Source: Caulobacter sp. UNC279MFTsu5.1 (GTDB taxonomy: Bacteria > Pseudomonadota > Alphaproteobacteria > Caulobacterales > Caulobacteraceae). From it: DNA of 64,000 bases. How positions within the stretch are numbered: position 1 is the stretch's first letter; every line of letters starts with the position of its first letter. Below, in pieces: positions 52,401 through 60,960 of the stretch. A program made the translations under genes and the position numbers. Below the pieces are notes generated by a model, which was given only the letters and a program-made list of their open reading frames with translations, made no database searches and had not been told where the DNA came from. The DNA is taken from the NCBI RefSeq assembly GCF_900114015.1, contig NZ_FORN01000016.1, positions 1-64,000 of the forward strand, written 5' to 3'.

Positions 52401-54826
52401 GGCCGCGCCGCCGCCTCGCGCTCGGGCTGGCGGTCCTTGCCGCCAGCGTGGCCGCGGCGGCGCGCGCCGAAGACCTGACGCACGCGCGGCTGGTCGAAAC
52501 CGAGGCGGAGTCGGCGATGGCCGCGCGCTTCCTGGCCGAGGAGATCGCCGCGCGCGTCGGCGGCCCCTGGGGCGCGGGTTCGAACGCGGATGCGCCCCTG
52601 ATCGTGGTCGCGCGTCCAGAAGCGGTCGAAGGGCGGTTGCCCCTATCCTTGCGGGCGGCCTGGCGCATCCGCCCCGCCGGGGACGCGGCCCGGACGCCGG
52701 AAGGGTTCTCGGTGCGCACCCTGCGCGCGGGATCCCGGACGGCGTTGGTCGTGACGGCCCAGACCCCGCGCGGCCGGCTGTTCGGCGTCGGCTGGCTGCT
52801 GCGCAAGCTGGAGATCGAGCCGGGCCGGGTGGCCGCGCCCGACGGCCTAGCGATCGACACCGCCCCGGCCCAGGCCGTGCGCGGCGTGCAGATTGGCTAT
52901 CGCTACAAGAACAACAGCTACGACGCCTGGACGCTGGCGATGTTCGAACGCCGCGTGCGCGACATCGCCATCTTCGGCGGCAACACCATCCAGGTGATCG
53001 CGCCGGCGTCGGACGACGCGGCGACCAGCCCGTTGTTTCCGGCCCCGCCGCTGGAGACCCTCATCGGCCTGTCGGCCCTGGCCGACCGCTATGGCCTGGA
53101 CTTCGCGCTCTACTATCCGCAACTGGCCAAGGACTATGGCGACCCGGCCGCCGTGGCGACGGAGTTGAAGGCCTTCGAGGATCTGGTCCGCCGGCTGCCA
53201 CGTGTCGACGCCCTCTACGTGCCGGGCGGCGATCCCGGGCACACCCGTCCGGACCTGCTGTTTCCGCTGGTGGAGCAGGAGGCGCGCGTCCTGGCGCGGA
53301 TCCATCCCGGGGCCAAGGTCTGGCTGTCCGCCCAAGGGTTCGACCAGGCGCAAAGCGAGGCCTTCTACGCCCAGCTGGCGCGGGAGCCCGCCTGGCTGAC
53401 GGGGGTGTTCTTCGGGCCGCAGACTCGCGATCCCATGGCCGTGCAGCGCCGACGGGTTCCGGCGCGCTATCCGATCCAGTTCTATCCGGACATCGGCCAC
53501 ACGCTGCACGCCCAGTTCCCGGTTCCGCAGTGGGATCCCGCCTTCGCGATCACCGAGGGACGCGAGCCGATCAATCCGCGCCCCCTGGGCCAGGCCGCGA
53601 TCTTCCGCCACTTCGCGGCGCTGAACACCGGAGCGGTGACCTATTCCGAAGGGGTCAATGACGACGTCAACATGACGCTCTGGTTCCAGTTGGGGTGGTC
53701 GGCGCAGGTCGAGCCCCGCGAGGTCCTGCGCGATTACGCGCGGGTCTTCCTCGGGGCGCGGATCGGCGACGCGCCCAGCGACCGGTTCGTGGACGGGGTG
53801 ATGGCGCTGGAGCGAAATTGGACCGGCAAGGCGGCCGACAACGCTGGGATCGACACCACGCTGGCCCTGTTCGACGACCTGGAGCGGCGCGCTTCGCCTG
53901 CCCAGCGCGCCAACTGGCGGTTCGAGTCCGCGCTCTACCGGGCGGTCTATGACGCCTGGGTGCGGTCGCGGTCGCGGGCCGAGGCGGCGCGCCAGGCGGC
54001 GGCCATGGCGGCGCTGGCGCAAGCCTCCGCGACCGGGGCCGAAGCGGCCATGGCGCGAGCCGAGCAGGCCCTCGCGGGGCCCGACGTGCCGGAGGCCCTG
54101 GCCCTGCGCGCCCGGCTGTTCGATTTGGCCGGACGGCTCTACGCCCATGCGGGCCTGCAGCTCAGCGTCCAGCGCTACGGCGCCTCGGCGATCGAGCGCG
54201 GCGCCAATCTCGACCGGGTCGACGCCTCGCTGAACGACCGGGTCTGGCTGAAGCGCCGGTTCGCCGAGATCCGGGCCTTGCCCGACGAAGCCGGGCGTCG
54301 GGCGCGGCTGGCCGAAATCGCGGATGCGCCGATGACCGGGCGAGGCGCGCTGTACGACGACCTGGGCGATCCCGATCGTGAACCGCATCTGGCGCGCGGC
54401 TTCGGCTTCGACCGTGATCCCCAGCTGCTGGAAAGCGCCATCGACGGCGTCGCCGACAAGATCCCGGACGACGGTTGGCGCGGGGCTTGGACGACCTATG
54501 CCGAGACGCTCTACGACCGTCCGATCACCCTGGTCTATCGCGATCTCGACCCGAAGCGGACCTGGCGGCTGCGCGCGACCTATGCCGGCGAGGATTATCA
54601 GCTGCCCATGCGCCTGACCGCCAACGGCGTCGAACTGCATCCGCCGCTGCCGCGCGCCACCAATCCGATGACTGTCGACCTGGCCGTGCCGCCCGAGGCC
54701 ACGCGGTCGGGCCAACTGCGCCTGGATTGGACGCGGCCGCCCGGCGTCGGCGGCGGCGGCCGCGGCCACCAGGTGGCCGAGGTCTGGCTGATCCCCGATC
54801 CCGTTTCTTCCCCCGTTTCCCCCTGA
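52397..54826 (+). CDS. Unassigned exported protein, predicted TIM-barrel glycosidase
   Basis: An 809-residue protein that I cannot place in a known family. It starts with GTG inside the GH92 stop. A signal peptide ends ARA-ED. Residues ~27-160 look like the alpha/beta N-terminal domain seen before GH20, GH67 and GH84 barrels (GRLFGVGWLLRKLE). A barrel-like region follows (RGVQIGYRYKNNSYD, GGNTIQVIAPASDD, YVPGGDPGHT, FYPDIGHT, TYSEGVNDDVNMTLW), then a helical region (~450-680) and a C-terminal beta domain. Acidic residues in GGDPGH and EGVNDD are candidate catalytic groups. Its place in the operon predicts an N-glycan-related activity. Confidence 0.75.
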   Translation: MRPRRRLALGLAVLAASVAAAARAEDLTHARLVETEAESAMAARFLAEEIAARVGGPWGAGSNADAPLIVVARPEAVEGRLPLSLRAAWRIRPAGDAARTPEGFSVRTLRAGSRTALVVTAQTPRGRLFGVGWLLRKLEIEPGRVAAPDGLAIDTAPAQAVRGVQIGYRYKNNSYDAWTLAMFERRVRDIAIFGGNTIQVIAPASDDAATSPLFPAPPLETLIGLSALADRYGLDFALYYPQLAKDYGDPAAVATELKAFEDLVRRLPRVDALYVPGGDPGHTRPDLLFPLVEQEARVLARIHPGAKVWLSAQGFDQAQSEAFYAQLAREPAWLTGVFFGPQTRDPMAVQRRRVPARYPIQFYPDIGHTLHAQFPVPQWDPAFAITEGREPINPRPLGQAAIFRHFAALNTGAVTYSEGVNDDVNMTLWFQLGWSAQVEPREVLRDYARVFLGARIGDAPSDRFVDGVMALERNWTGKAADNAGIDTTLALFDDLERRASPAQRANWRFESALYRAVYDAWVRSRSRAEAARQAAAMAALAQASATGAEAAMARAEQALAGPDVPEALALRARLFDLAGRLYAHAGLQLSVQRYGASAIERGANLDRVDASLNDRVWLKRRFAEIRALPDEAGRRARLAEIADAPMTGRGALYDDLGDPDREPHLARGFGFDRDPQLLESAIDGVADKIPDDGWRGAWTTYAETLYDRPITLVYRDLDPKRTWRLRATYAGEDYQLPMRLTANGVELHPPLPRATNPMTVDLAVPPEATRSGQLRLDWTRPPGVGGGGRGHQVAEVWLIPDPVSSPVSP

Positions 54827-54839
54827 CCGGAGCCGATCG

Positions 54840-56909
54840 ATGCGCCCCGAACTTCATCTGTCCCGCCGCCTGCTGCTGGCCGGCGCCGCCGCTTCGGCCC
54901 TGCCCGGCATGGCCTTCGCGGCCGCCCTGTCGCCCTACGGCGCGACGCCCTCGGCCCGGCAGCTGGCCTGGCACGAGTTGGAGACCTATGGTTTCGTCCA
55001 CTTCTCGATCAACACCTTCACCGATCGCGAGTGGGGCTATGGCGACGAGTCGCCGGCCCTGTTCAATCCGACCGACTTCAGCGCCGACCAGATCGTCGCC
55101 GCGGCCAAGGCGGGCGGGCTGAAGGCGCTGATCCTGACGGCCAAACACCACGACGGCTTCTGCCTGTGGCCCAGCCGCTTCACCGAGCACAGCATCAAGA
55201 ATAGCCCCTACAAGGACGGCAAGGGCGACATCGTCCGGGAACTGTCCGAGGCCTGCGCGCGCGGCGGGCTGAAGTTCGGCCTCTACCTGTCGCCGTGGGA
55301 TCGCAACCACGCCGACTACGGTCGATCCGAATACGTCACCTATTACCGCAACCAGCTGCGCGAGCTGCTGACCCAGTACGGGACGCTGTTCGAGGTGTGG
55401 TTCGACGGGGCCAACGGCGGCGACGGCTACTATGGCGGCGCCCGCGAGGTGCGGAAGATAGGACCCAACTACTACAACTGGCCGTCGATCATCGCCTTCG
55501 TCCACGAACTGCAGCCGATGGCCGTGACCTTCGACCCCAAGGGCGCGGACCTGCGCTGGGTCGGCAACGAGCGCGGCTTCGCTGGCGATCCCTGCTGGGC
55601 GACCATGGACGACGGCCCCTATACCGAGGCCAAGGGCACGAGCGGCGTGCGCGGCGGTTCGGTCTGGTGGCCGGCCGAGGTGGACGTGTCGATCCGTCCG
55701 GGCTGGTTCTGGCACGCCTACGAGGACGCCGAGGTGAAGTCGCCGGGCCGGCTGCAGAAGATCTATTTCGAGTCCGTCGGACGGGGGACCAACCTGCTGC
55801 TCAACCTGCCGCCCGACCGGCGCGGTCGCATTCCCGACGAGGATGTCGCGGCCCTGAAGGCGTGGGGCGAGGCCCGCCGCGCCCTGTTCGCCCGCAACCT
55901 GGCCGCCGGCGCCCGGGCCCAGGCAAGCGCCGCCCGGCCCGGCCACGCCGCCACGGCCGTGCTGGACGGCGCGCGCGACACCTATTGGGCCTGCGACGCC
56001 GGCGCCGCGGCTCCGGAGTTGACCCTGACCTTGCCCGAGGCGCGGACCTTTGACGTTGTGCGGCTGCGCGAGCATCTGCCGCTGGGCCTGCGGGTCACGG
56101 AATTCGCGCTGGATGTCTGGGACGGCGGCTGGCGCGAAATCGCCCGGCATCAGGGGATCGGCGCCCAGCGCCTGGTGCGGCTGGCCGCTCCGGTCGCCAC
56201 GCGCAAGCTGCGCCTGCGGGTGCTCGACGCCCCGGCCGGTCCGGCGATCAGCGAGGTCAGCCTGTTCCGCCAGCCCGTGCTGGTCGATCCGCCAGCCATC
56301 CAGCGCGATCGCCAGGGCCTGGTGTCGATCATCGGCGACGCGCCGGGGCTGGAGCTGCGCTACACGGTGGACGGCGCCGCGCCGACCCGCGACGCCCTCC
56401 GGTTCACCGAGCCCTTCGCCCTGCCCGAGGGCGGGGAGGTGAAGGCCGTCGCCATAGAGCCCGCCAGCGGCGTGGCCAGCGCGCCCGCGCGACGGCTCTT
56501 CGACGTGCGCAAGTCCGACTGGCGCATCGCCGAAGCCAGCGCGCCCGGCGCCGAGGCCCTGATCGACGACGAACGCGGCACCGCCTGGCGCGCGCCGTCG
56601 CCTTGTGTCGTGACGCTGGATCTCGGCAAGACCAGATCGCTGGCCGGCTTCATCCTGACGCCGGCCTGGGACCGAACGCAGGGCGCGGGCGCGCCGGCCG
56701 GCTATCGTGTGGTGACCAGCGCCGACGGCGCCGCCTGGACGCCGGCGGGCGAGGGCGAATTCGCCAACATCGCGGCCAGCCTGGCCCCTCAGCGGGTGGT
56801 GTTCGATCGCCGGGAGGGACGGTATCTGCGCCTGGAGGTGACGAGGACGGCGGGTGGCGAGGCGCAGGTCGCGTTCGCCGAACTGGACGTGATCACCGTC
56901 CGCGGCTGA
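54840..56909 (+). CDS. Alpha-L-fucosidase, GH29 (subfamily B-like), with discoidin-type domain
   Basis: A 689-residue exported fucosidase, distinct from the first. A SRRLLLAG Tat-like signal precedes a compact barrel: FVHFSINTFTDREWGYGDE, TAKHHDGFCLWPS, KFGLYLSPWDRNH and EVWFDGANG, in which Asp189 is the predicted nucleophile. The WGYG and NTF features fit GH29-B, whose members cut alpha-1,3/1,4-fucose in Lewis structures. Residues ~370-480 and 560-689 look like F5/8-type discoidin (CBM32-like) modules around a chitobiase-like strand domain. Last gene of the run. Confidence 0.9.
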   Translation: MRPELHLSRRLLLAGAAASALPGMAFAAALSPYGATPSARQLAWHELETYGFVHFSINTFTDREWGYGDESPALFNPTDFSADQIVAAAKAGGLKALILTAKHHDGFCLWPSRFTEHSIKNSPYKDGKGDIVRELSEACARGGLKFGLYLSPWDRNHADYGRSEYVTYYRNQLRELLTQYGTLFEVWFDGANGGDGYYGGAREVRKIGPNYYNWPSIIAFVHELQPMAVTFDPKGADLRWVGNERGFAGDPCWATMDDGPYTEAKGTSGVRGGSVWWPAEVDVSIRPGWFWHAYEDAEVKSPGRLQKIYFESVGRGTNLLLNLPPDRRGRIPDEDVAALKAWGEARRALFARNLAAGARAQASAARPGHAATAVLDGARDTYWACDAGAAAPELTLTLPEARTFDVVRLREHLPLGLRVTEFALDVWDGGWREIARHQGIGAQRLVRLAAPVATRKLRLRVLDAPAGPAISEVSLFRQPVLVDPPAIQRDRQGLVSIIGDAPGLELRYTVDGAAPTRDALRFTEPFALPEGGEVKAVAIEPASGVASAPARRLFDVRKSDWRIAEASAPGAEALIDDERGTAWRAPSPCVVTLDLGKTRSLAGFILTPAWDRTQGAGAPAGYRVVTSADGAAWTPAGEGEFANIAASLAPQRVVFDRREGRYLRLEVTRTAGGEAQVAFAELDVITVRG

Positions 56910-56940
56910 TCGTCGCTTCGTCCGATCCTGGACGACGTCA

Positions 56941-56975
56941 GAGCGCCCGGCCTGACTGCATCAGGCCGGGCGCTC
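56941..56975. terminator. Strong hairpin after the glycosidase operon
   Basis: A perfect 15-bp stem (arms at 56941-56955 and 56961-56975) with a 5-base loop lies 31 bases after the last glycosidase stop. A T-rich run (CTTTGTTTTGATTTTTTT) begins a few bases later. It fits a terminator for the long operon. Confidence 0.75.
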
Positions 56976-57048
56976 CAGATCTTTGTTTTGATTTTTTTAC
57001 GCGAACCGGTGTCCGCTTCGCTCGAAAACGCGAGCGTGAAAAGCGCAA

Positions 57049-57076
57049 GACCGCGCCGTCCAGGGACGGCGCGGTC
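57049..57076 (-). terminator. Hairpin after the leftward TonB receptor
   Basis: A 13-bp stem (GACCGCGCCGTCC / GGACGGCGCGGTC) with a tiny loop lies 8 bases past the stop of the receptor on the minus strand. The sequence beyond it in that direction is TTGCGCTTTT, a weak T-tract, so termination is plausible. Confidence 0.6.
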
Positions 57077-57084
57077 CGCGCGGG

Positions 57085-60054
57085 TTAGAAGTTGTACTGC
57101 AGGCTGATGTTCACCGCCCGGCCCAGCGGGTCATAGAGGCCGGTATAGGTGTTGGGGTTGTTGCTGGTCCCGTCGACGAAGTTCGAGGGCACGACCGGCG
57201 GCGACTTGTCGAACAGGTTGGTGATCGCAATCCGCGCCGTCATGTCCTTGACCACCATCACCGAGCCGGCCAGGTCGAAGTAGTTGTAGGCCTTCATCTT
57301 GGTCAGGATCTTGTAGCCTTGGGGACCGCCGCCGCCGTTGATGGCGTTGTCGGTGCTGTTGGCCGTCAGGTCGGTCGAGCCGATATAGCGCCAGTTCAGC
57401 GAGATGTTGCTGTTGCGCCACGGCGTGCTCCAGGTGGCCCGGAAGTTGTGGGCCCATTTCGGCGCGGGGGCGTAGCAGGTCGGCTGGCCGTAGTAGCCCG
57501 CGCAGTCCGAAGCCGGCGTGGTCGGCGAGTCCTGGCCCATGCTGTTGATCATCAGCGTGCCGACCATGTTCAGGTCCATGCGGCCGTACTTGCCGATGTC
57601 GAAGTTGTAGCCGACCTGAACGTCGTTGGCCTTGTAGTTGAGGATGTTGGTGTTCTCGGTGCCGCCGGAGATGAAGCCGGTGGTCTGCGAGGTCCCGTCG
57701 AGGCGGCCGGTGGTCGGGTCGCGCTTGACGAAGCGGCAGTAGTACTGGAGGCCGGTGGTCAGGCAGTTGGACAGGGCCACGTTGGCGTCGATGTAGCCGA
57801 TGAAGTCCTTGATCTTGATGTCGACGTGATCGATCGAGATCATCAGGCCGGGCACGAACGACGGCGTGTAGACCAGGCCCAGGGTCTGGGTGATGGCCTT
57901 CTCAGGCAAGAGGTTGAGGTTGCCGCCGCCCGCGTAGCGGCGACAGCCGTTCGGTCCGCAATCGGCGATGGACTTGTTGGCGTACTGCGCGGCCGTGACG
58001 CCGGTGTTGGCGCACTGGGCCGCCGTCGCCGCGCCGGGCAGGGCGAGCGAGGACGCCGAGCAGGGGTCGACGCCGTTGTAGCTGAAGTTCCGCGGCGAAT
58101 AGAGCTCGGAGATGTTGGGCGCGCGAGCGGCGGAGTTGTAGCTGAACCGCACCAGCAGGTCGCTGACCGGGCGATAGAGGCCCTCGACCTTGGAGGTGTA
58201 GAGCTCCTTCTTCTGGTTGTCGTACTTGGACGCCCGGATGCCGGTGTTGAACACCAGGCTCTTGACGAAGGGCAGGTCGTTGGCGATCGGCAGCTGGGCC
58301 TCGCCGTACAGCTCCTTGACGCCGTAGTGGCCGCCGGTGGTGCTGAACCAGCCTTCGTAGTCGACGGTGGCCTGGTCGGCCTGGACCTTCAGGCTTTCGC
58401 GGCGGTACTCGGCGCCCAGGGCGACGGCGACGCCTTCCTTGGCCCACGGGCTCTTGATCCCGTATTGGCCCAGGTCGCCGGTGATGTTGGCCGTCACGTC
58501 CCGTTGCTCGACGACGTTCGTCCAGCGGTAGTTGTCGTAGACGTAGGGATAGACCTTGGGGTCGATCTTGTTGGCCTGGAAGATGTTGGCGGCGACGCAG
58601 TTGGTGTCGGTCTTGTCGACCACCGACTGGCAGGTCGGCGCGCCGTTGACATTGACGACGTTCACGCTGCGGGCGAAGCGGTCGGGGTTGATCTCGTTGC
58701 GGTCGGACAGCGTGTTCTCGACGCGTGAGGCGATGAAGTTGACGTCATAGTGCCAGCCGTCGAACAGGTCGCCCTTCAGGCCGCCGCTGAAGCGGTAGTC
58801 GGCGTTCACGATGCGGTTCTGGACGGGGATGCTGCCGGGGCCTTGCTGCAGCAGGTAGTAGTCGGCGCTGACTGTGCTGGCCGTGCCGGCCGAGGCGCCG
58901 CACAGGCTCTGGGCCTGGCTGGCGGACAGGAACGGGTTGTTGCAGTTGATGCTGAGGGTCTGGCCGTAGGCGCCGGACTGCTGCTCGATCGAGACGTCGC
59001 GCATCACCAGCAGGTTGGCGTAGGCCTCGAGCGCGTCGTTGAAGTGATAGTTGGCGAATAGGCCGCCGGTGAACCGCTTGTCGGAGCGGATGAAGTTCCA
59101 GTCCTTGCGGGTGTTGCTGGCGTAGTCGGCGGCGTTGGCCGTCGACACGAAGCTCTGGGTGCCGTCCTTGTTGATGAAGTAGCCGTTGCCGGCGTTGGGG
59201 CCGCTGCCAATGTCGAGGCGGCCGAACGGCGTGTAGCTGGTGTTGACCGAGCAGGTCAGCGCCGTGGTGCTGGCCACCACGCGGCAGGACGAATAGTCGC
59301 GCGCGCTCCACTTCACCGGCTTTTGGTCGCGATAGTCCGCGAAGACGCTGATGTTGCCGTTGTCGTCAGCGAAGTTCTTGCCCGCCGCGAAGTTGATGTC
59401 CCAGCGGCCGCCGTCGGTCACGTGCTTGGAGGGCAGCGGGAAGTTCGGATATTTCGAGATCAGCCCGCGCATGGCGGTGTCGTCGTTGGTGTGCTGGAAG
59501 AAGCTGTAGGACCCGTTGACCTGCACGCCGTCGAACTTCTTGTTCAGCACGAAGTTGACCACGCCCGCCACGGCGTCCGAGCCGTAGGTCGACGAGGCGC
59601 CGCCGGACAGGACGTCGACGCGCGAGATCAGGGCCACAGGCACGATGTTAAGGTCGATCGCCTGGACGGGCAGCAGGCGCTCGCCGTCCAACAGCACCAG
59701 GGTGCGCTGGTTGCCCAGCCGGCGCAGGTTCACCTTGGCCTGGCCGCCGTTGTCGAAGCCGGCGCCGAACTGGTTGTTGTCTGCGCGGACCTGCGGCAGG
59801 CGGTTGAGCGCGTCCTCGATGTTCAGCACGCCCTGGAACTGCAGTTCCTGCTTGTCCATGGTGACGATCGGCGCGGCGGACTGAACGTTCGGCCGGCGGA
59901 TGCGCGTGCCGGTGACGATGATCGCGTCGACGGTGTCGCCCTTGTCCGCCTTGGTCTCGGCCTGCTGGGCCTGCGCGGCCTGTGAGAAGGCCAGGGCCGA
60001 CACGGCGATGGTCGCCATGAGCCCCGCTTTGAACCGACCAGATCCGACCATCAT
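57085..60054 (-). CDS. TonB-dependent receptor without STN domain
   Basis: A 989-residue outer-membrane receptor. A signal peptide (about 1-30, AQAQQ) and TonB box-like DAIIVTGTRIRRP precede the plug (EDALNRLPQVRADNNQF, RTLVLLDGERLLPVQAIDLN, SGGASSTYGSDAVAGVVNF). The barrel ends VNISLQYNF, with the terminal aromatic needed for assembly. The family is used for large sugars and peptides. It is a clear paralogue of the receptor at the right edge but lacks that protein's N-terminal signalling domain. Its stop faces the end of the glycosidase operon; I infer joint use. Confidence 0.93.
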   Translation of the reverse strand: MMVGSGRFKAGLMATIAVSALAFSQAAQAQQAETKADKGDTVDAIIVTGTRIRRPNVQSAAPIVTMDKQELQFQGVLNIEDALNRLPQVRADNNQFGAGFDNGGQAKVNLRRLGNQRTLVLLDGERLLPVQAIDLNIVPVALISRVDVLSGGASSTYGSDAVAGVVNFVLNKKFDGVQVNGSYSFFQHTNDDTAMRGLISKYPNFPLPSKHVTDGGRWDINFAAGKNFADDNGNISVFADYRDQKPVKWSARDYSSCRVVASTTALTCSVNTSYTPFGRLDIGSGPNAGNGYFINKDGTQSFVSTANAADYASNTRKDWNFIRSDKRFTGGLFANYHFNDALEAYANLLVMRDVSIEQQSGAYGQTLSINCNNPFLSASQAQSLCGASAGTASTVSADYYLLQQGPGSIPVQNRIVNADYRFSGGLKGDLFDGWHYDVNFIASRVENTLSDRNEINPDRFARSVNVVNVNGAPTCQSVVDKTDTNCVAANIFQANKIDPKVYPYVYDNYRWTNVVEQRDVTANITGDLGQYGIKSPWAKEGVAVALGAEYRRESLKVQADQATVDYEGWFSTTGGHYGVKELYGEAQLPIANDLPFVKSLVFNTGIRASKYDNQKKELYTSKVEGLYRPVSDLLVRFSYNSAARAPNISELYSPRNFSYNGVDPCSASSLALPGAATAAQCANTGVTAAQYANKSIADCGPNGCRRYAGGGNLNLLPEKAITQTLGLVYTPSFVPGLMISIDHVDIKIKDFIGYIDANVALSNCLTTGLQYYCRFVKRDPTTGRLDGTSQTTGFISGGTENTNILNYKANDVQVGYNFDIGKYGRMDLNMVGTLMINSMGQDSPTTPASDCAGYYGQPTCYAPAPKWAHNFRATWSTPWRNSNISLNWRYIGSTDLTANSTDNAINGGGGPQGYKILTKMKAYNYFDLAGSVMVVKDMTARIAITNLFDKSPPVVPSNFVDGTSNNPNTYTGLYDPLGRAVNISLQYNF

Positions 60055-60384
60055 CTTGATAAACCCCTATAGGCGCGGGTGAATTCCCGGCGTCCCCTAA
60101 GGGTCAAGACGGACGCCCGGCGAGGTTCCTTGGGCGCTTGACAAAAATATGTGACTTTCACGACAAATCGCCGAGCGCGGTCGTGACGAAGCGGGCCAAG
60201 GTGCATGCTTCAGGGCAGGGACGAGAAAAAGGGATGGCGATCGTGTTCTTGACTCGGCGCCGCTCCGGGCCGTCCCCTATCTGGCGCAGCTTGGCCAGAG
60301 TTCCCCGATGATTGACCAGATCGTGTCCAGATCCTCCGCATCGTCCGCTCGACCATTTCCCGACCGCTCGGGGCGTGACGCGCC
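60055..60384. other. Divergent control region between TonB receptor and sigma factor
   Basis: No gene is visible in these 330 bases. They serve two start codons pointing apart. A TTGACA hexamer is at 60138-60143 in an A-rich patch, without a good -10 at standard spacing. A GTGA-CTT-TCAC inverted repeat lies at 60151-60161. Promoters dependent on the adjacent ECF sigma factor would be expected on one or both sides, but I cannot identify them without its consensus. Confidence 0.45.
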
Positions 60385-60960
60385 ATGAGGTCCGACCGGG
60401 AGCACATCGTCAGGTGGGTCGCCGAGGAGATCATGCCGCACGAGGCGGGCGTGCGCGCCTGGCTGCGGCGCGCGCGCACGCCGTCCGACGAGATCGACGA
60501 CCTGATCCAGGAAGCCTACGCCAAGCTCGTGGGTCTGGGCAGCGTCGACCAAATCGAGAGCCCCGACGGCTATTTCTTCCAGATCGTCCGCAACCTGCTC
60601 ACGGACAAGTTACGGCGCGCCAAGGTGGTTCGCATCGAAGCGGTTACGGAAATCGATCTGCTGTCCGTCTGTTCGGATGAGCCCTCGCCCGAGCAGGCCG
60701 CGGCTGCGTGTCGCGAACTGTCCAGGGTGCGGGCCCTGATCCAAGCTTTGCCGGAGCGTTGCCGGCGGGTGTTCGAACTGCGAAAGGTCCTGGGCGTGCC
60801 GCAGCGTGAAATCGCCCAGAGGCTGGGCATCAGCGAGAGCGCCGTCGAGAACGAGGCGGTCAAGGGCATGCGCCTGATCATGCGCGCGCTCGAGGAAGAG
60901 GGCGCCGAGGTGCGCGGCGACCGGATGAGAAAGACGAATGATCGATCGCGAAAAGGCTGA
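60385..60960 (+). CDS. ECF RNA polymerase sigma factor, FecI-like
   Basis: A 191-residue sigma factor with region 2 (DEIDDLIQEAYAKLVGL, GYFFQIVRNLLTDKLRR) and region 4 (LPERCRRVFELRKVLGVPQREIAQRLGISESAVENE). The absence of region 3 and the following fecR gene identify the FecI/iron-starvation type of ECF family, which in many bacteria controls TonB receptors for sugars as well as siderophores. It overlaps fecR by 23 bases, so both are co-translated. Confidence 0.92.
   Translation: MRSDREHIVRWVAEEIMPHEAGVRAWLRRARTPSDEIDDLIQEAYAKLVGLGSVDQIESPDGYFFQIVRNLLTDKLRRAKVVRIEAVTEIDLLSVCSDEPSPEQAAAACRELSRVRALIQALPERCRRVFELRKVLGVPQREIAQRLGISESAVENEAVKGMRLIMRALEEEGAEVRGDRMRKTNDRSRKG

Noticed and set aside
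57085..60054. Plus-strand open frames rich in Val/Gly/Asp across the receptor
   Set aside because: These mirror the codon pattern of the minus-strand TonB receptor, which has signal peptide, plug and terminal Phe.
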